64,000 nt of DNA, from assembly GCF_905220565.1 (NCBI RefSeq), contig NC_059420.1, positions 1,178,001-1,242,000 of the forward strand, written 5' to 3'. Position 1 is the stretch's first letter. The number at the start of each line of letters is the position of its first letter. This DNA comes from Melitaea cinxia. Lineage: Eukaryota; Arthropoda; Insecta; Lepidoptera; Nymphalidae. The translations under genes were made by a program, and so were the position numbers. Shown here in pieces: positions 54,501-64,000 of this stretch. The notes under the pieces were generated by a model. That model did no database searches. It was not told where the DNA came from and saw nothing but the letters and a program-made list of their open reading frames with translations.

Positions 54501-57500
54501 GTATTGATTTAAAATTAATCATATTTTTAATGATAGCTTTGACAGCTGACTGACAGTAATACTGTGTCCGTCACTCGTTTCGTGTTTACTGTTTTCCGAT
54601 GCATTCTAAGTCCATTCCTGATATTTCTGTTGTTTCTTCATGGGCTATTCTCCGCAACTCGACGTCTCATTGCGCCTATTTTGCGTGGTTGGCTGGGGGC
54701 CTTATTCATGCCAGCCTAGCTCCTTGAGGAAGCCTAGCAGACCCCTTGTGTTGCCGACGACTTCCCGGAGCGACCTCGGTGTCCCGAGGTGTATCGCCCT
54801 GTAGTTCGCCACACTACCGCATTCCAGCAGGATGTGTGAGGCTGTTTCTTCTGCTTCCATGCATGCTCTGCATAGGGGGCTGTCTGTAACACCTAAATTG
54901 TGTAAGTGTTTGTTAAGCAAGGCATGTCCGGTAAAAGCCCCGACCACTAGTCGGAGCTGGGATTCCGGATATTTATTTATGGTTTCAAGTGTAATCAACA
55001 TTTGTAATGAGTTTTCAAACATTCTTCACTAAATATAACAAACATGTGATTGGGTTTTTTTTTTAATAGACATTGTAACATAACCTCACTTTTACAAAAA
55101 GTCTAATAACTCCACTCTCAGATAGCCAAAATATAGATAATTTTCAGCGAGGGACCAATAAGTCTAAATGCATTAATTGATACCATTTTCATTTCATTAC
55201 ATTTTGGCCTAAGAATGTATGGAATCGTATCCATCTCCTTTGGGCTTGTCAGCTAGTCTGTGGTAAAAATAAAGCTAGTCTGTGGAAAAAAGAAATTAAA
55301 ATGCTGGTAGTACTTATCAGTTATATTTGAAACACGATCTTAATGTAAATTAATTCATACACTAAGGCTAAGGATGTTTGGATGTTTGCCTCCCTTTTTA
55401 GAAACAAACTCACGATAACTCCACATAAATTATTTATCGTTTTATAGATTATAGCTTGCTATACTGGCATCAACAACTAAAAAATTTACTATCGCATTTG
55501 TTTTTGTAAATTAATTAATTATTAAAATTATTTAGTTCGTATTATTCGCATCATTATTGCTAGTATAAATTAATTGCTAAAGATGCCGCTAAGAGCAAAA
55601 CTCGACTCTATGACTGTTAAATACTATTTTTTAAGTTCTTTATAATGTAAGAAAATTGGAAAATTTCAGAAAATATAATCATTGTGTCAATTACACGCTA
55701 TTGACAGTTCCCTAGACGGGTCTAAAATCTGGCCAGTCAGGTGGTAATAAAACGAAATGTCCAGGCTGGCTTCATCCGACACACGGTGAACAAGATAACC
55801 TTCAGCGAGCAGTGCTACTACGTGGCGGGCGAGCTGTGCGCCGACCTCGCCGCCCTGCGCCTGCGCAGCGCCGACCAGGACAGCCTCGCCTCCGACACGC
55901 TCGCGCCGCTGCCCAACCCCAAGTACGGGAGCACACGCACGTACACATACACAGATACTGGCACATACACACACGCAGATACCAACCAGACGTGCATACG
56001 CAATCACCCACACATACACTTATAACAGCACACTCAGCTCCGCACATTATTTCAACACAATAAAAAATAATTGTTGTATAACTGACACCAATGCTTGAAC
56101 TGCTCAATCCCACACACAACTGTATGGCTACACGTCTCACACGCACACAGATTCACACTAACTCAGACGCACACAGACTCATACACAGTCGCATGTTTAT
56201 ACAAGCGCGCACAAATGTTCACTTAGACAATAGCACGTTCACATAGGTTTATACGCAAGTACGTAACATTACGTGCATTTTCGTATATCTGGGCATTGAC
56301 AAATGTACCACAACCGAAATCCAAAAGTTGACATAATAATGACAAATTTACAAGCCTCTTTATATTTCAATATATCTTATTTGAGAATTGAAATGGGTTC
56401 GAACATTTTTGTATGGAGCCTGGCATATCTAGCCGCCGCTATCTTGATTTATTACTTATTTATTATTTAAATATCCATAGTATGTAGTTTGCAGATGTTT
56501 ACCGATACCTCCTTTTGTACATAGGTAGGTACAAACTAAAATTTGAAGACAATGGAATGCACGTACACGCGTAATTACTCGATTTTCAATGATTGCATAT
56601 GGGAATCTTTACTTCTAAATATCTCGGAAACGTGACACTTTAAGATACCATGTTATATAACATTTTTTGTTTGTATAAGTGTCCTCTATCCAAATATATC
56701 ACTTTTATCGTGCTCGGAAATTAAAAAAAAAAAACCAAGATGGCGGCGGCTAGATATGCCACAAAGGTTCGTACACCCTTCACAAATTTTATTACACAGA
56801 CTCCATTCCATCACTACTGACTTTGAATTGTCTTTTTCTGTTGCAGCATGATGGGCCCGGGCTACATGCCCTACGCAGGCTCATACGGCTACCAGCCCAT
56901 ACCCTTCAAGTACTCCTCGTGTGTGACCAGCGAACACACTATCTATGGGTAAGATTAGAAATACTATCAATGACATCTTTGTTTGGCATAAAATCAAATC
57001 AAAATAAAAAAAAAAACTTATTCAATAGGCCCCAAAAGCACCTTCACATCCGTTATCTTTACAAATTAAACTTTTAATTATTTTGAATAGTAAAGCTGCC
57101 ACTTATTCGGTACAGGTTACCGTAATGGTTTCAGCTTAAGTAATATACATCATTCATGACACCAAAATAATGATACAATTCACTAGTTGAAAGATTGAAA
57201 TACATGTATGAAATCATTGACTCACCTTAAGGGTTACGAAACCAAAATTGTAATGGAAACTCCAGTGGTCTGTACGGTCTAAGATCCGGCATAAGGAATA
57301 TATATACCCTCGTGTTTTTAATGAAAATGATCCAGTGTGCATACAAGATAATATCGACATATATCTGATAGGTTGGCTAAGGAAATTGTGTAGACAACAT
57401 TAATTAATAATTAGAAGGTAAGTTAGTTCTGCATAAACCGTACAATGAGCCACTGTCCACTGTTACAATTGACGAAAGGACTTTACTGGTACTGGATCAT

Positions 57501-58272
57501 TTTTATTAAACACACGAGGGTGTAAATTTCTTATGCCGGATCTTAGACTAAAGTTATTTATTAAATGCTTTTTCAGATACAATCGAGAGGAGAGCGTTCT
57601 GTCTGGGAGTGGCGGCTCCAGCGCCGGATCAGACCACCTCACTGCTAAGGAACCAGTCGGTAAGTCTGACAGTGTTTAACCGTAACTCTGACATAGAGGG
57701 GGATACATCTTGCTTACAATATGGAGCAACCTGACTGGGGAAGTACCTTGACCTGACAGAAGATCACAGCTAAATAATACTGCGCTCAAGCGGTTTTGTG
57801 TTCCTGTGGTGAATTAGGGGCACTGGAAATGTAACGGGTTTTTTGATTTTTAAAGTAAAGCTTCTTACGCACGCTTGACTTGGGGAGTAAGCTTGTGAAT
57901 GCGAGAGCGTTACGAAAAGTGTGATCGAGCGAGGCGAACGGAAGTTGAGAGCGAAATATAAGTCAGTGATGACAGAAAGAAAGAGAGAGTTACGTTTCAT
58001 ATATTACTGTAGAAACTAAGGAAGTTTTACTTCAGTTGTTTGGTCTAAAGCACTCGTTTTTTTTTTCATTTAAGTTCCATTCGCACTTGACTGTACTCTA
58101 TATGTACTTTACGTTGTCCGTAGCTGCGACCCGCGAGAACGAGGTGAAGTCGACTTCGAGCGGGTCGGGCGCCAGTGTGGGCGCGGACGGGGGCGGGGGC
58201 GGCACGCGCCGCTCGCACTCGCACTCCAGCGGCTCCGACCGCGCCGCCGACCGCCCCGTGCTGTTCCTGTAA
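48566..58272 (+). CDS. dsh: Segment polarity protein dishevelled
   Basis: Cytoplasmic hub of Wnt/beta-catenin and planar polarity signalling. Exons: 48566-49450, 52989-53160, 53513-53695, 54008-54153, 55765-55922, 56847-56948, 57577-57659, 58124-58272; phases all match, giving 625 residues, close to fly Dsh. DIX domain at residues 1-80 (KVIYYIDDEETPYLVKI ... NGRVVSWLV), Ser/Thr-rich linker, basic stretch RKRPQRRRKRPQ before PDZ (about 245-335: ITVTLNMDTVNFLGISIVGQ, GGIYVGSIMKGGAVA, with PIKLVVAKCW). PGAWVAHTQAL is the conserved post-PDZ box. DEP at about 415-485 (DRMWLKITIPNAFIGADVVD; GFIRHTVNKITFSEQCYYV). The C-terminal exon ends SDRAADRPVLFL and is the source of a 113-bp tandem array. An alternative last exon lies at 61258. 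Introns hold SINEs, MITEs and one LINE fragment. Confidence 0.94.
49656..49859. mobile_element. 204-bp MITE with internal AACCCTAACCTA repeats
   Basis: Terminal inverted repeats of about 23 bases: GTACAATCAAGGAGTGTA at 49661 against TACACTCCTCGATTGTAC at 49837 (one mismatch), extended by ATTAT/ATAAT. The inside consists of two full and one partial copy (period 65-73) starting AACCCTAACCTATC and ending in poly-A. In dsh intron 1. Confidence 0.75.
50432..50579. mobile_element. 148-bp MITE
   Basis: Ends ACATAAACAAATTCCTTTTA and its inverted copy TAAAAGGAATTTGTTTATGT; about 28 of 30 end bases pair. Non-coding, dsh intron 1. Confidence 0.8.
51337..51516 (+). mobile_element. 180-bp retroposon with poly-A tail and 15-bp target duplication
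   Basis: The perfect duplication AGCTATAAGCTGAAA flanks it at 51322-51336 and 51517-51531. The body contains CAGATCCGGGACCCTCCAAT and GGGCATCCTGGATATCACCC and ends in ATATC plus about 15 A. A recent LINE-mobilised SINE in dsh intron 1. Confidence 0.88.
51715..51935 (+). repeat. Interspersed repeat, family A, near complete
   Basis: AATATAGAGCAGCTCGACTG at the left, GTTGGTGAGTAAGGTGACCA inside, CAGGCGAGCCGTACGCTTGA at the right. Longest left end of the family here. dsh intron 1. Confidence 0.8.
52575..52835 (+). mobile_element. SINE body, family C type
   Basis: GCGGTCTGGGCGTTTGTGTT and CGGACCCCCGACACAGGAGT match 63243-63305; a diverged copy just before dsh exon 2. Confidence 0.65.
53225..53425 (+). 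repeat. Interspersed repeat, family A
   Basis: AGACCTTACAGAAGATCACA to CAGCTGAACCGTACGCTTGT; fills dsh intron 2. Confidence 0.8.
53755..53975 (+). repeat. Interspersed repeat, family A
   Basis: CATCTGGGGAAGTACCACGA to ATCGAGTGAGCCCTATGCTT; fills dsh intron 3. A diverged copy of the neighbour in intron 2. Confidence 0.75.
54660..55030 (-). pseudogene. LINE ORF2 C-terminal fragment in dsh intron 4
   Basis: Frame 55022-54702 reads LVVGAFTGHALLNKHLHNLG, DSPLCRACMEAEETASHILL and ECG: the segment after RNase H of R1/Jockey/I-type LINEs, with the terminal C-x2-C ... H-x4-C motif. Everything upstream is missing. Confidence 0.8.
55930..56225 (+). repeat. CA-rich simple sequence
   Basis: ACACGCACGTACACATACAC and similar imperfect ACAC/ACGC stretches right after the dsh exon 5 donor. 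Accounts for short overlapping open frames here that are not genes. Confidence 0.8.
56395..56778. repeat. Foldback element in dsh intron 5
   Basis: The arms GGGTTCGAACATTTTTGT ... TGGCATATCTAGCCGCCGCT and CCAAGATGGCGGCGGCTAGA ... GGTTCGTACACCC are inverted copies over about 50 bases around a 280-base core. Non-coding MITE-like element. Confidence 0.75.
57277..57548. mobile_element. 272-bp MITE filling dsh intron 6
   Basis: The ends GTCTAAGATCCGGCATAAG and CTTATGCCGGATCTTAGAC are perfect inverted repeats; further in, CCCTCGTGT ... AAAATGATCCAGT pairs with ACTGGATCATTTT ... ACACGAGGG. It ends 28 bases before the acceptor of exon 7, so the branch-point region lies at or within its edge. Confidence 0.85.
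57715..57830 (+). repeat. Family A fragment
   Basis: TGGAGCAACCTGACTGGGGA, ACAGAAGATCACAGCTAAAT, TTGTGTTCCTGTGGTGAATT; left end only. dsh intron 7. Confidence 0.7.
57852..58062 (+). repeat. Interspersed repeat, family B
   Basis: AAAGTAAAGCTTCTTACGCA, CTTGACTTGGGGAGTAAGCT, GTTTGGTCTAAAGCACTCG and a T tract. It ends about 60 bases upstream of the acceptor of the array-bearing dsh exon. Confidence 0.75.
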
Positions 58273-60890
58273 CGGTCCGTGACGCCGCACCACACGACAC
58301 ACGACACGACACCACACGACACCGCTCGCACTCGCACTCCAGCGGCTCCGACCGCGCCGCCGACCGCCCCGTGCTGTTCCTGTAACGGTCCGTGACGCCG
58401 CACCACACGACACACGACACGACACCACACGACACCGCTCGCACTCGCACTCCAGCGGCTCCGACCGCGCCGCCGACCGCCCCGTGCTGTTCCTGTAACG
58501 GTCCGTGACGCCGCACCACACGACACACGACACGACACCACACGACACCGCTCGCACTCGCACTCCAGCGGCTCCGACCGCGCCGCCGACCGCCCCGTGC
58601 TGTTCCTGTAACGGTCCGTGACGCCGCACCACACGACACACGACACGACACCACACGACACCGCTCGCACTCGCACTCCAGCGGCTCCGACCGCGCCGCC
58701 GACCGCCCCGTGCTGTTCCTGTAACGGTCCGTGACGCCGCACCACACGACACACGACACGACACCACACGACACCGCTCGCACTCGCACTCCAGCGGCTC
58801 CGACCGCGCCGCCGACCGCCCCGTGCTGTTCCTGTAACGGTCCGTGACGCCGCACCACACGACACACGACACGACACCACACGACACCGCTCGCACTCGC
58901 ACTCCAGCGGCTCCGACCGCGCCGCCGACCGCCCCGTGCTGTTCCTGTAACGGTCCGTGACGCCGCACCACACGACACACGACACGACACCACACGACAC
59001 CGCTCGCACTCGCACTCCAGCGGCTCCGACCGCGCCGCCGACCGCCCCGTGCTGTTCCTGTAACGGTCCGTGACGCCGCACCACACGACACACGACACGA
59101 CACCACACGACACCGCTCGCACTCGCACTCCAGCGGCTCCGACCGCGCCGCCGACCGCCCCGTGCTGTTCCTGTAACGGTCCGTGACGCCGCACCACACG
59201 ACACACGACACGACACCACACGACACCGCTCGCACTCGCACTCCAGCGGCTCCGACCGCGCCGCCGACCGCCCCGTGCTGTTCCTGTAACGGTCCGTGAC
59301 GCCGCACCACACGACACACGACACGACACCGCTCGCACTCGCACTCCAGCGGCTCCGACCGCGCCGCCGACCGCCCCGTGCTGTTCCTGTAACGGTCCGT
59401 GACGCCGCACCACACGACACACGACACGACACCGCTCGCACTCGCACTCCAGCGGCTCCGACCGCGCCGCCGACCGCCCCGTGCTGTTCCTGTAACGGTC
59501 CGTGACGCCGCACCACACGACACACGACACGACACCACACGACACCGCTCGCACTCGCACTCCAGCGGCTCCGACCGCGCCGCCGACCGCCCCGTGCTGT
59601 TCCTGTAACGGTCCGTGACGCCGCACCACACGACACACGACACGACACCACACGACACCGCTCGCACTCGCACTCCAGCGGCTCCGACCGCGCCGCCGAC
59701 CGCCCCGTGCTGTTCCTGTAACGGTCCGTGACGCCGCACCACACGACACACGACACGACACCACACGACACCGCTCGCACTCGCACTCCAGCGGCTCCGA
59801 CCGCGCCGCCGACCGCCCCGTGCTGTTCCTGTAACGGTCCGTGACGCCGCACCACACGACACACCACACGACACCGCTCGCACTCGCACTCCAGCGGCTC
59901 CGACCGCGCCGCCGACCGCCCCGTGCTGTTCCTGTAACGGTCCGTGACGCCGCACCACACGACACACGACACGACACCACACGACACCGCTCGCACTCGC
60001 ACTCCAGCGGCTCCGACCGCGCCGCCGACCGCCCCGTGCTGTTCCTGTAACGGTCCGTGACGCCGCACCACACGACACACGACACGACACCACACGACAC
60101 CGCTCGCACTCGCACTCCAGCGGCTCCGACCGCGCCGCCGACCGCCCCGTGCTGTTCCTGTAACGGTCCGTGACGCCGCACCACACGACACACGACACGA
60201 CACCACACGACACCGCTCGCACTCGCACTCCAGCGGCTCCGACCGCGCCGCCGACCGCCCCGTGCTGTTCCTGTAACGGTCCGTGACGCCGCACCACACG
60301 ACACACGACACGACACCACACGACACCGCTCGCACCCGCACTCCAGCGGCTCCGACCGCGCCGCCGACCGCCCCGTGCTGTTCCTGTAACGGTCCGTGAC
60401 GCCGCACCACACGACACACGACACGACACCACACGACACCGCTCGCACTCGCACTCCAGCGGCTCCGACCGCGCCGCCGACCGCCCCGTGCTGTTCCTGT
60501 AACGGTCCGTGACGCCGCACCACACGACACACGACACGACACCGCACGCACTCCCACTCCAGCGGCTCCGACCGCGCCGCCGACCGCCCCGTGCTGTTCC
60601 TGTAACGGTCCGTGACGCCGCACCACACGACACACGACACGACACCACACGACACCGCTCGCACTCGCACTCCAGCGGCTCCGACCGCGCCGCCGACCGC
60701 CCCGTGCTGTTCCTGTAACGGTCCGTGACGCCGCACCACACGACACACGACACGACACCACACGACACCGCTCGCACTCGCACTCCAGCGGCTCCGACCG
60801 CGCCGCCGACCGCCCCGTGCTGTTCCTGTAACGGTCCGTGACGCCGCACCACACGACACACGACACGACACCACACGACACACCACACCA
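58209..60890 (+). repeat. 113-bp minisatellite derived from the dsh terminal exon, about 24 copies
   Basis: The landmark stop TAA of PVLFL-TAA occurs at 58270, 58383 and so on to 60829. The span of 2559 bases equals 23 x 113 minus 4 x 10, so the array is 113-bp units plus four 103-bp units (near 59320, 59430, 59860 and 60540). Each unit holds 63 coding bases (RSHSHSSGSDRAADRPVLFL and stop) and 50 bases of 3' sequence of ACACGACAC type. Units are almost identical; the clearest substitutions are near 60335 (CGCACCCGCAC) and 60540-60560. The first unit is the real coding end of dsh. Antisense frames of over 900 codons across the array are a by-product of its composition. Confidence 0.96.
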
Positions 60891-61000
60891 CACGACACAT
60901 CACACGACACACCACACGACACACCACACGACACACCACACGACACACCACACGACACACCACACGACACACCACACGACACACTACACGACACCGCACG
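60841..61000 (+). repeat. CACACCACACGA-type 12-bp microsatellite
   Basis: About nine copies of a 12-base ACACCACACGAC motif, continuing the 3' part of the 113-bp unit. It probably grew from the ACACGACAC stretch of the last unit. Confidence 0.9.
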
Positions 61001-61007
61001 ACGCTCG

Positions 61008-61150
61008 CTATCAAGTGTGTATGATAACAACCGGGACCGTCGGCTTAACGTGCTCTCCGAGGCATGGTGGGAGACCCACACATATCCATCCCGAGCGGGA
61101 ATCGAATTCGCAAAACTGCTTTAGACGTATACATGGTATACGCACTACTA
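61008..61150 (-). mobile_element. SINE fragment, family C
   Basis: TATGATAACAACCGGGACCG, CGGCTTAACGTGCTCTCCGA and CGAGCGGGAATCGAATTCGC, inverted, just after the microsatellite. Confidence 0.75.
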
Positions 61151-61257
61151 CACCAGAGAGTTTACAGTAACTTGACGATATTGTGTGAATCCAAAACAAA
61201 TAAATTTTCTGTAAATTGTTTTACCTTATTTTAAACTTATATTTTTTTCGTTTCCAG

Positions 61258-61292
61258 GACAAGGTTCTGAAGCGTCCGCCACTGCCAAATAA
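61258..61292 (+). CDS. dsh: Alternative terminal exon of dishevelled
   Basis: Behind a strong pyrimidine tract and TTTCCAG lie 35 bases that continue the frame from dsh exon 7 (57659): GQGSEASATAK and TAA. Using it instead of 58124-58272 gives a 587-residue protein and removes the whole tandem array as intron. Its acceptor is better than that of the array exon (TTGTCCGTAG). Which end is used, or both, cannot be settled from sequence. Confidence 0.55.
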
Positions 61293-61569
61293 TTTATAGG
61301 ATTTTTTCGTACGTATTATGTGTTATGAACAATTACACTGTGTAATAATTATTATTAATGGAATCACCGTACACGACCATACTGTCCGTGGTTTCAACCG
61401 TGGACCAACGGATACCATAGGATAGACGGCGTTATGCAAGACATTTCCATCAAAAATTTAATTATTAAATTTTGTACTCCATTTTTTTTTGTTACTGTTC
61501 GGTAATATTCTAAAATCTAATAACAGTAAAGTAAAAAATCAGTGTGTGTGTCATGGTTCTTATGTTTAT

Positions 61570-61905
61570 AGCGTGATTCGTTTTGCATACGAAGATTCAA
61601 AATAAAATAAAAAATTTGTTCGAAATTTAAAATAAAAAACAGTCAAATTAACATCTCATTAAGTTAAAAATTTAACTTATTAATCGGTAAATAACGAATT
61701 GTTCAATTATAAATGAAATCGTGGAAAAATTTGTTGTTCGATTTTTAAATTTAATTAATTTTTAATTAAAAAAGATCTAATTCATTTTTCGTCTTGTTCG
61801 GTTTAAAAACCAAAATATTTAAAAAATATTTAAATAAAAAAAAAAAAAAAAATTTAAAAATCGAACAAAATTTGTTCTAATTTTTCGTGATACAAAACGA
61901 ATTGT
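61570..61905. repeat. Imperfect foldback repeat in the dsh 3' flank
   Basis: GCGTGATTCGTTTTGCATAC ... AAAAATTTGTTCG at the left is an imperfect inverted copy of CGAACAAAATTTGTTC ... TTTTTCGTGATACAAAACGA at the right. AT-rich, non-coding. Confidence 0.5.
61601..61606 (+). terminator. Candidate polyadenylation signal of dsh
   Basis: AATAAA about 310 bases after the 61258-61292 exon, the first in the 3' flank with an AT-rich context. Confidence 0.45.
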
Positions 61906-63120
61906 TTTCTGAATATAGCAACTCGACTTATCTAGTAAAAACGTTTCGTAACAAAGTTACGAAATGTTTTACACATCAATAACATCTTATATAACATATA
62001 CACAAGTTTTATTATGACCTAGTCTGGACTTACCTTTATTGTTATAATTACCTTAAATCCGTTTTTTACATATTTTTGCGATTTAATAATTAAGTTTTTA
62101 AATGTGGTGGGATTTATGTGCCATGATATGTATCGTATATTGATTTTTTTTTACATTTATTTGTAAACGTAATATCCTTATCGTCGGCTAGAACCTGGTT
62201 TCATATATTTAAAAAACTGTTCCGTTTTCTTAAAGTTCAATTATGAACGTGTGTACAAAGTAGAACGGTTCGTTATCATTACGGGTCGTTTTTTGAATAT
62301 AGGAACTTAGCTTGAAATATTTATCAAAGGTCGTAATAGCTCTAAAATCTTTTGAAAATTAATTTTCATTAATCTTTTTCGTATTTTTCGTACAAGATTT
62401 GTACTTTTTAAAGAAAAGTCTACTTTTCCAAGTTTTTTCCTTTTATATTTGAGTTAATAAGAATACGGAAACTTTTTTTTTGTGTTTGTAGAAAAAAAAT
62501 CCACCCATCTCCCCTTTATGGCTTCTGAAAAATTATCATGTCGGGCAATATGTAATCTTATTATAAATATGACTAACAGAATATAGATTATCTATAGTTT
62601 CGTTACCAGTGATTATTTTTTTTTAAATTGCTGGATATGACAAAAGTACATACACGTCAAAGTGTTTATAGTGACGTTCCTTTGAAATAAATCACGTTCG
62701 AAAACCCAAGTCCTTCTGGTATTAGAAGCGATATGAAAGATAAAAAAGTTTGTCAAACCTTTCAAACGTTTGTCAAACTATACTTGTTTGTTCAAATGTT
62801 TATCAAATCGTTTACGTGTTCGATGAAGTCTGATTTTTGTGTTTGTTAAATGAGAGCGTCTCTTATTAGCGAATGTCATTTTCATTTTCAATCAATCGGC
62901 TTTGTCAAATTTATTTCTGAGCTGTTTGATGAATATGACGCGTTTGTCAAATGGGTTTGACAAACTTCTATAGTCATTTGGCTCTTATCTGTTTTTTTGT
63001 ACTGATTTGAATCAAAGCTAACATAATATATATGTACTAGTCCATACGGAACCTAATACCGTTTTAGGGATCCATTTAAAAAAAATACATTTATGAAAAT
63101 TTCTTGAGACATACATGCAA
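61906..63120. other. AT-rich 3' flank of dsh, nothing recognised
   Basis: No open frame of note and no repeat shared with the rest of the window. Several TTTGTCAAA/TTTGACAAA motifs between 62750 and 62980 give it a weakly repetitive look. Could include a long dsh 3' UTR. Confidence 0.4.
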
Positions 63121-63122
63121 AT

Positions 63123-63345
63123 TAGATGACGACGCGTTGGTGCAACGGTGTGACCGCACTGGTTTGCGACTGTTGCGCTGGCGGTTGCGGGTTCGATACC
63201 CGCACATGGCAAACATTTGCATTAGCCATACAGATGTTTGCCGTGGTCTGGGCATTTGTGCTTGTGTATTGTATGTATTCCCGGACCCCCGACACAGGAG
63301 TAAATCTTAGTGGGGAGCCGTTGTGTGTTAAGCGTTTATTTATAA
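63123..63345 (+). mobile_element. tRNA-derived SINE, family C type, with intact Pol III boxes
   Basis: Head GACGACGCGTTGGTGCAACG with an A-box, GCGGTTGCGGGTTCGATACC (B box), body GCCGTGGTCTGGGCATTTGT and GACCCCCGACACAGGAGTAA. The B box GGTTCGATACC is close to consensus, so this copy may still be transcribed. Confidence 0.8.
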
Positions 63346-63837
63346 AAAATAAAAAATATATAGAACAAATAAATATTGCTAATAGAATTATGTACAATTT
63401 GAGAATGGGATGGTTACATGATGTATAGTTCGCGTCATGTAAAAAGAACGCTGAAAGAAACTGGAGGGGGTGCGTTTGCGCATGGGTATACTCGCGCACA
63501 AGTACTACTGTTTTATTTTTTAATTAGGCTTTCACTCGCGGCTTCGTATGGTTATTGGTAGATACATTAAAAAATACTAGAAATACAAGTGCGAATAATT
63601 CGGACTAAATAAGTATAATAATTATCACTTTACAAAATCACAAATTTTTTTTAAACAAAAAAAATAACAAATTTTTTATTTATTGAAATGTCGTATTCAA
63701 AAATATTAATTATCTGTACTCTCGATATTCGTACTTAATACCTAGTTTTTATGTGTTTAAAATGATAAATTGATATTTGTTTTTTAGTGAAATAAATAGT
63801 AAATGGAGAATTTTGTAATTTAAAACTTTTGTGCGCG

Positions 63838-64000
63838 ATAATATTTTGAGTTGACGTCGAACTGTCCAACCAATAGCACACCGGCAAGCATGCGACACGT
63901 GATAAACACGACCGCCCGCCACCCCATACCACCAAATAGACCGATAAATCGCTTCTGCGCAGCTTCAAGGCCAGCGTTCTTTTTACTTGACGCGAACTAT
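63838..64000 (+). promoter_or_regulatory. Possible promoter of a gene beyond the right edge
   Basis: A GC-richer patch after AT-rich sequence: TTGACGTCGAA (CRE-like), CCAACCAATAGC (CCAAT box), ACACGTGATAA (E-box). Such a cluster suggests a promoter, direction unknown. No coding sequence is visible before the window ends. Confidence 0.3.

Noticed and set aside
55687..56146. Several open frames on both strands after dsh exon 5
   Set aside because: They run through CA-rich simple sequence and exon 5 in wrong frames; no domain and no splice signals.
58066..61081. Antisense open frames of 900-990 codons over the dsh array
   Set aside because: Same cause: a stop-free strand of a 113-bp tandem repeat. 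The sense strand has a stop in each unit and belongs to dsh.

Overview
This is a eukaryotic window, almost certainly from a butterfly or moth. Genes have short exons with GT-AG introns. The introns are full of tRNA-derived SINEs, MITEs and non-LTR retrotransposons of types common in Lepidoptera. The recognised proteins (Dishevelled, WDR74, Spc24, a ZAD zinc-finger protein, an aldo-keto reductase) are insect-like. There is no bacterial operon structure, CRISPR array or rRNA.

Layout from left to right. (1) 3-1406 (+): the last two exons of an aldo-keto reductase. (2) 3232-9590: about 48 almost perfect copies of a 133-bp GC-rich minisatellite. It grew out of the terminal coding exon of the next gene and carries that gene's stop codon in every unit. 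(3) 9495-16924 (-): a ZAD/C2H2 zinc-finger gene, whose sixth and seventh fingers look damaged by repeat insertions. (4) 17625-27273 (+): WDR74, in 8 exons, head to head with the zinc-finger gene; a 5'-truncated RTE-type LINE sits in its intron 2. (5) 28460-32041: an apparently complete PIF/Harbinger transposon whose transposase and MADF-BESS genes are interlocked, each lying partly in the other's intron. (6) 32562-37051 (-): Spc24, in 5 exons. (7) 37145-47791 (-): two nearly identical, apparently intact I-like LINEs in direct tandem, bounded and separated by the same 12-13 bp target sequence and lying about 80 bp upstream of the Spc24 start. (8) 48566-61292 (+): dishevelled, with DIX, PDZ and DEP domains and two candidate terminal exons. 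The first of these is expanded into about 24 copies of a 113-bp minisatellite, again with the stop codon in every unit. (9) 61300-64000: 3' flank with a foldback repeat, a SINE, and a possible promoter of another gene at the right edge.

The host genes do not form a pathway: dsh acts in Wnt/planar polarity signalling, Spc24 in the Ndc80 kinetochore complex and WDR74 in 60S ribosome assembly. What stands out is architectural. Two unrelated neighbouring genes carry terminal-exon minisatellites that include the stop codon, so copy number can change without changing the protein. There are also two young full-length LINEs between the Spc24 and dsh starts, and an interlocked two-gene DNA transposon. 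Repeat families without a name that I can justify are given local labels: A (GTGAGTAAGGTGACC type), B (CTTGACTTGGGGAG type), C (tRNA-derived SINE), D (AAATTCTCGTGTCAC ... GGTCAGCTAGT type).
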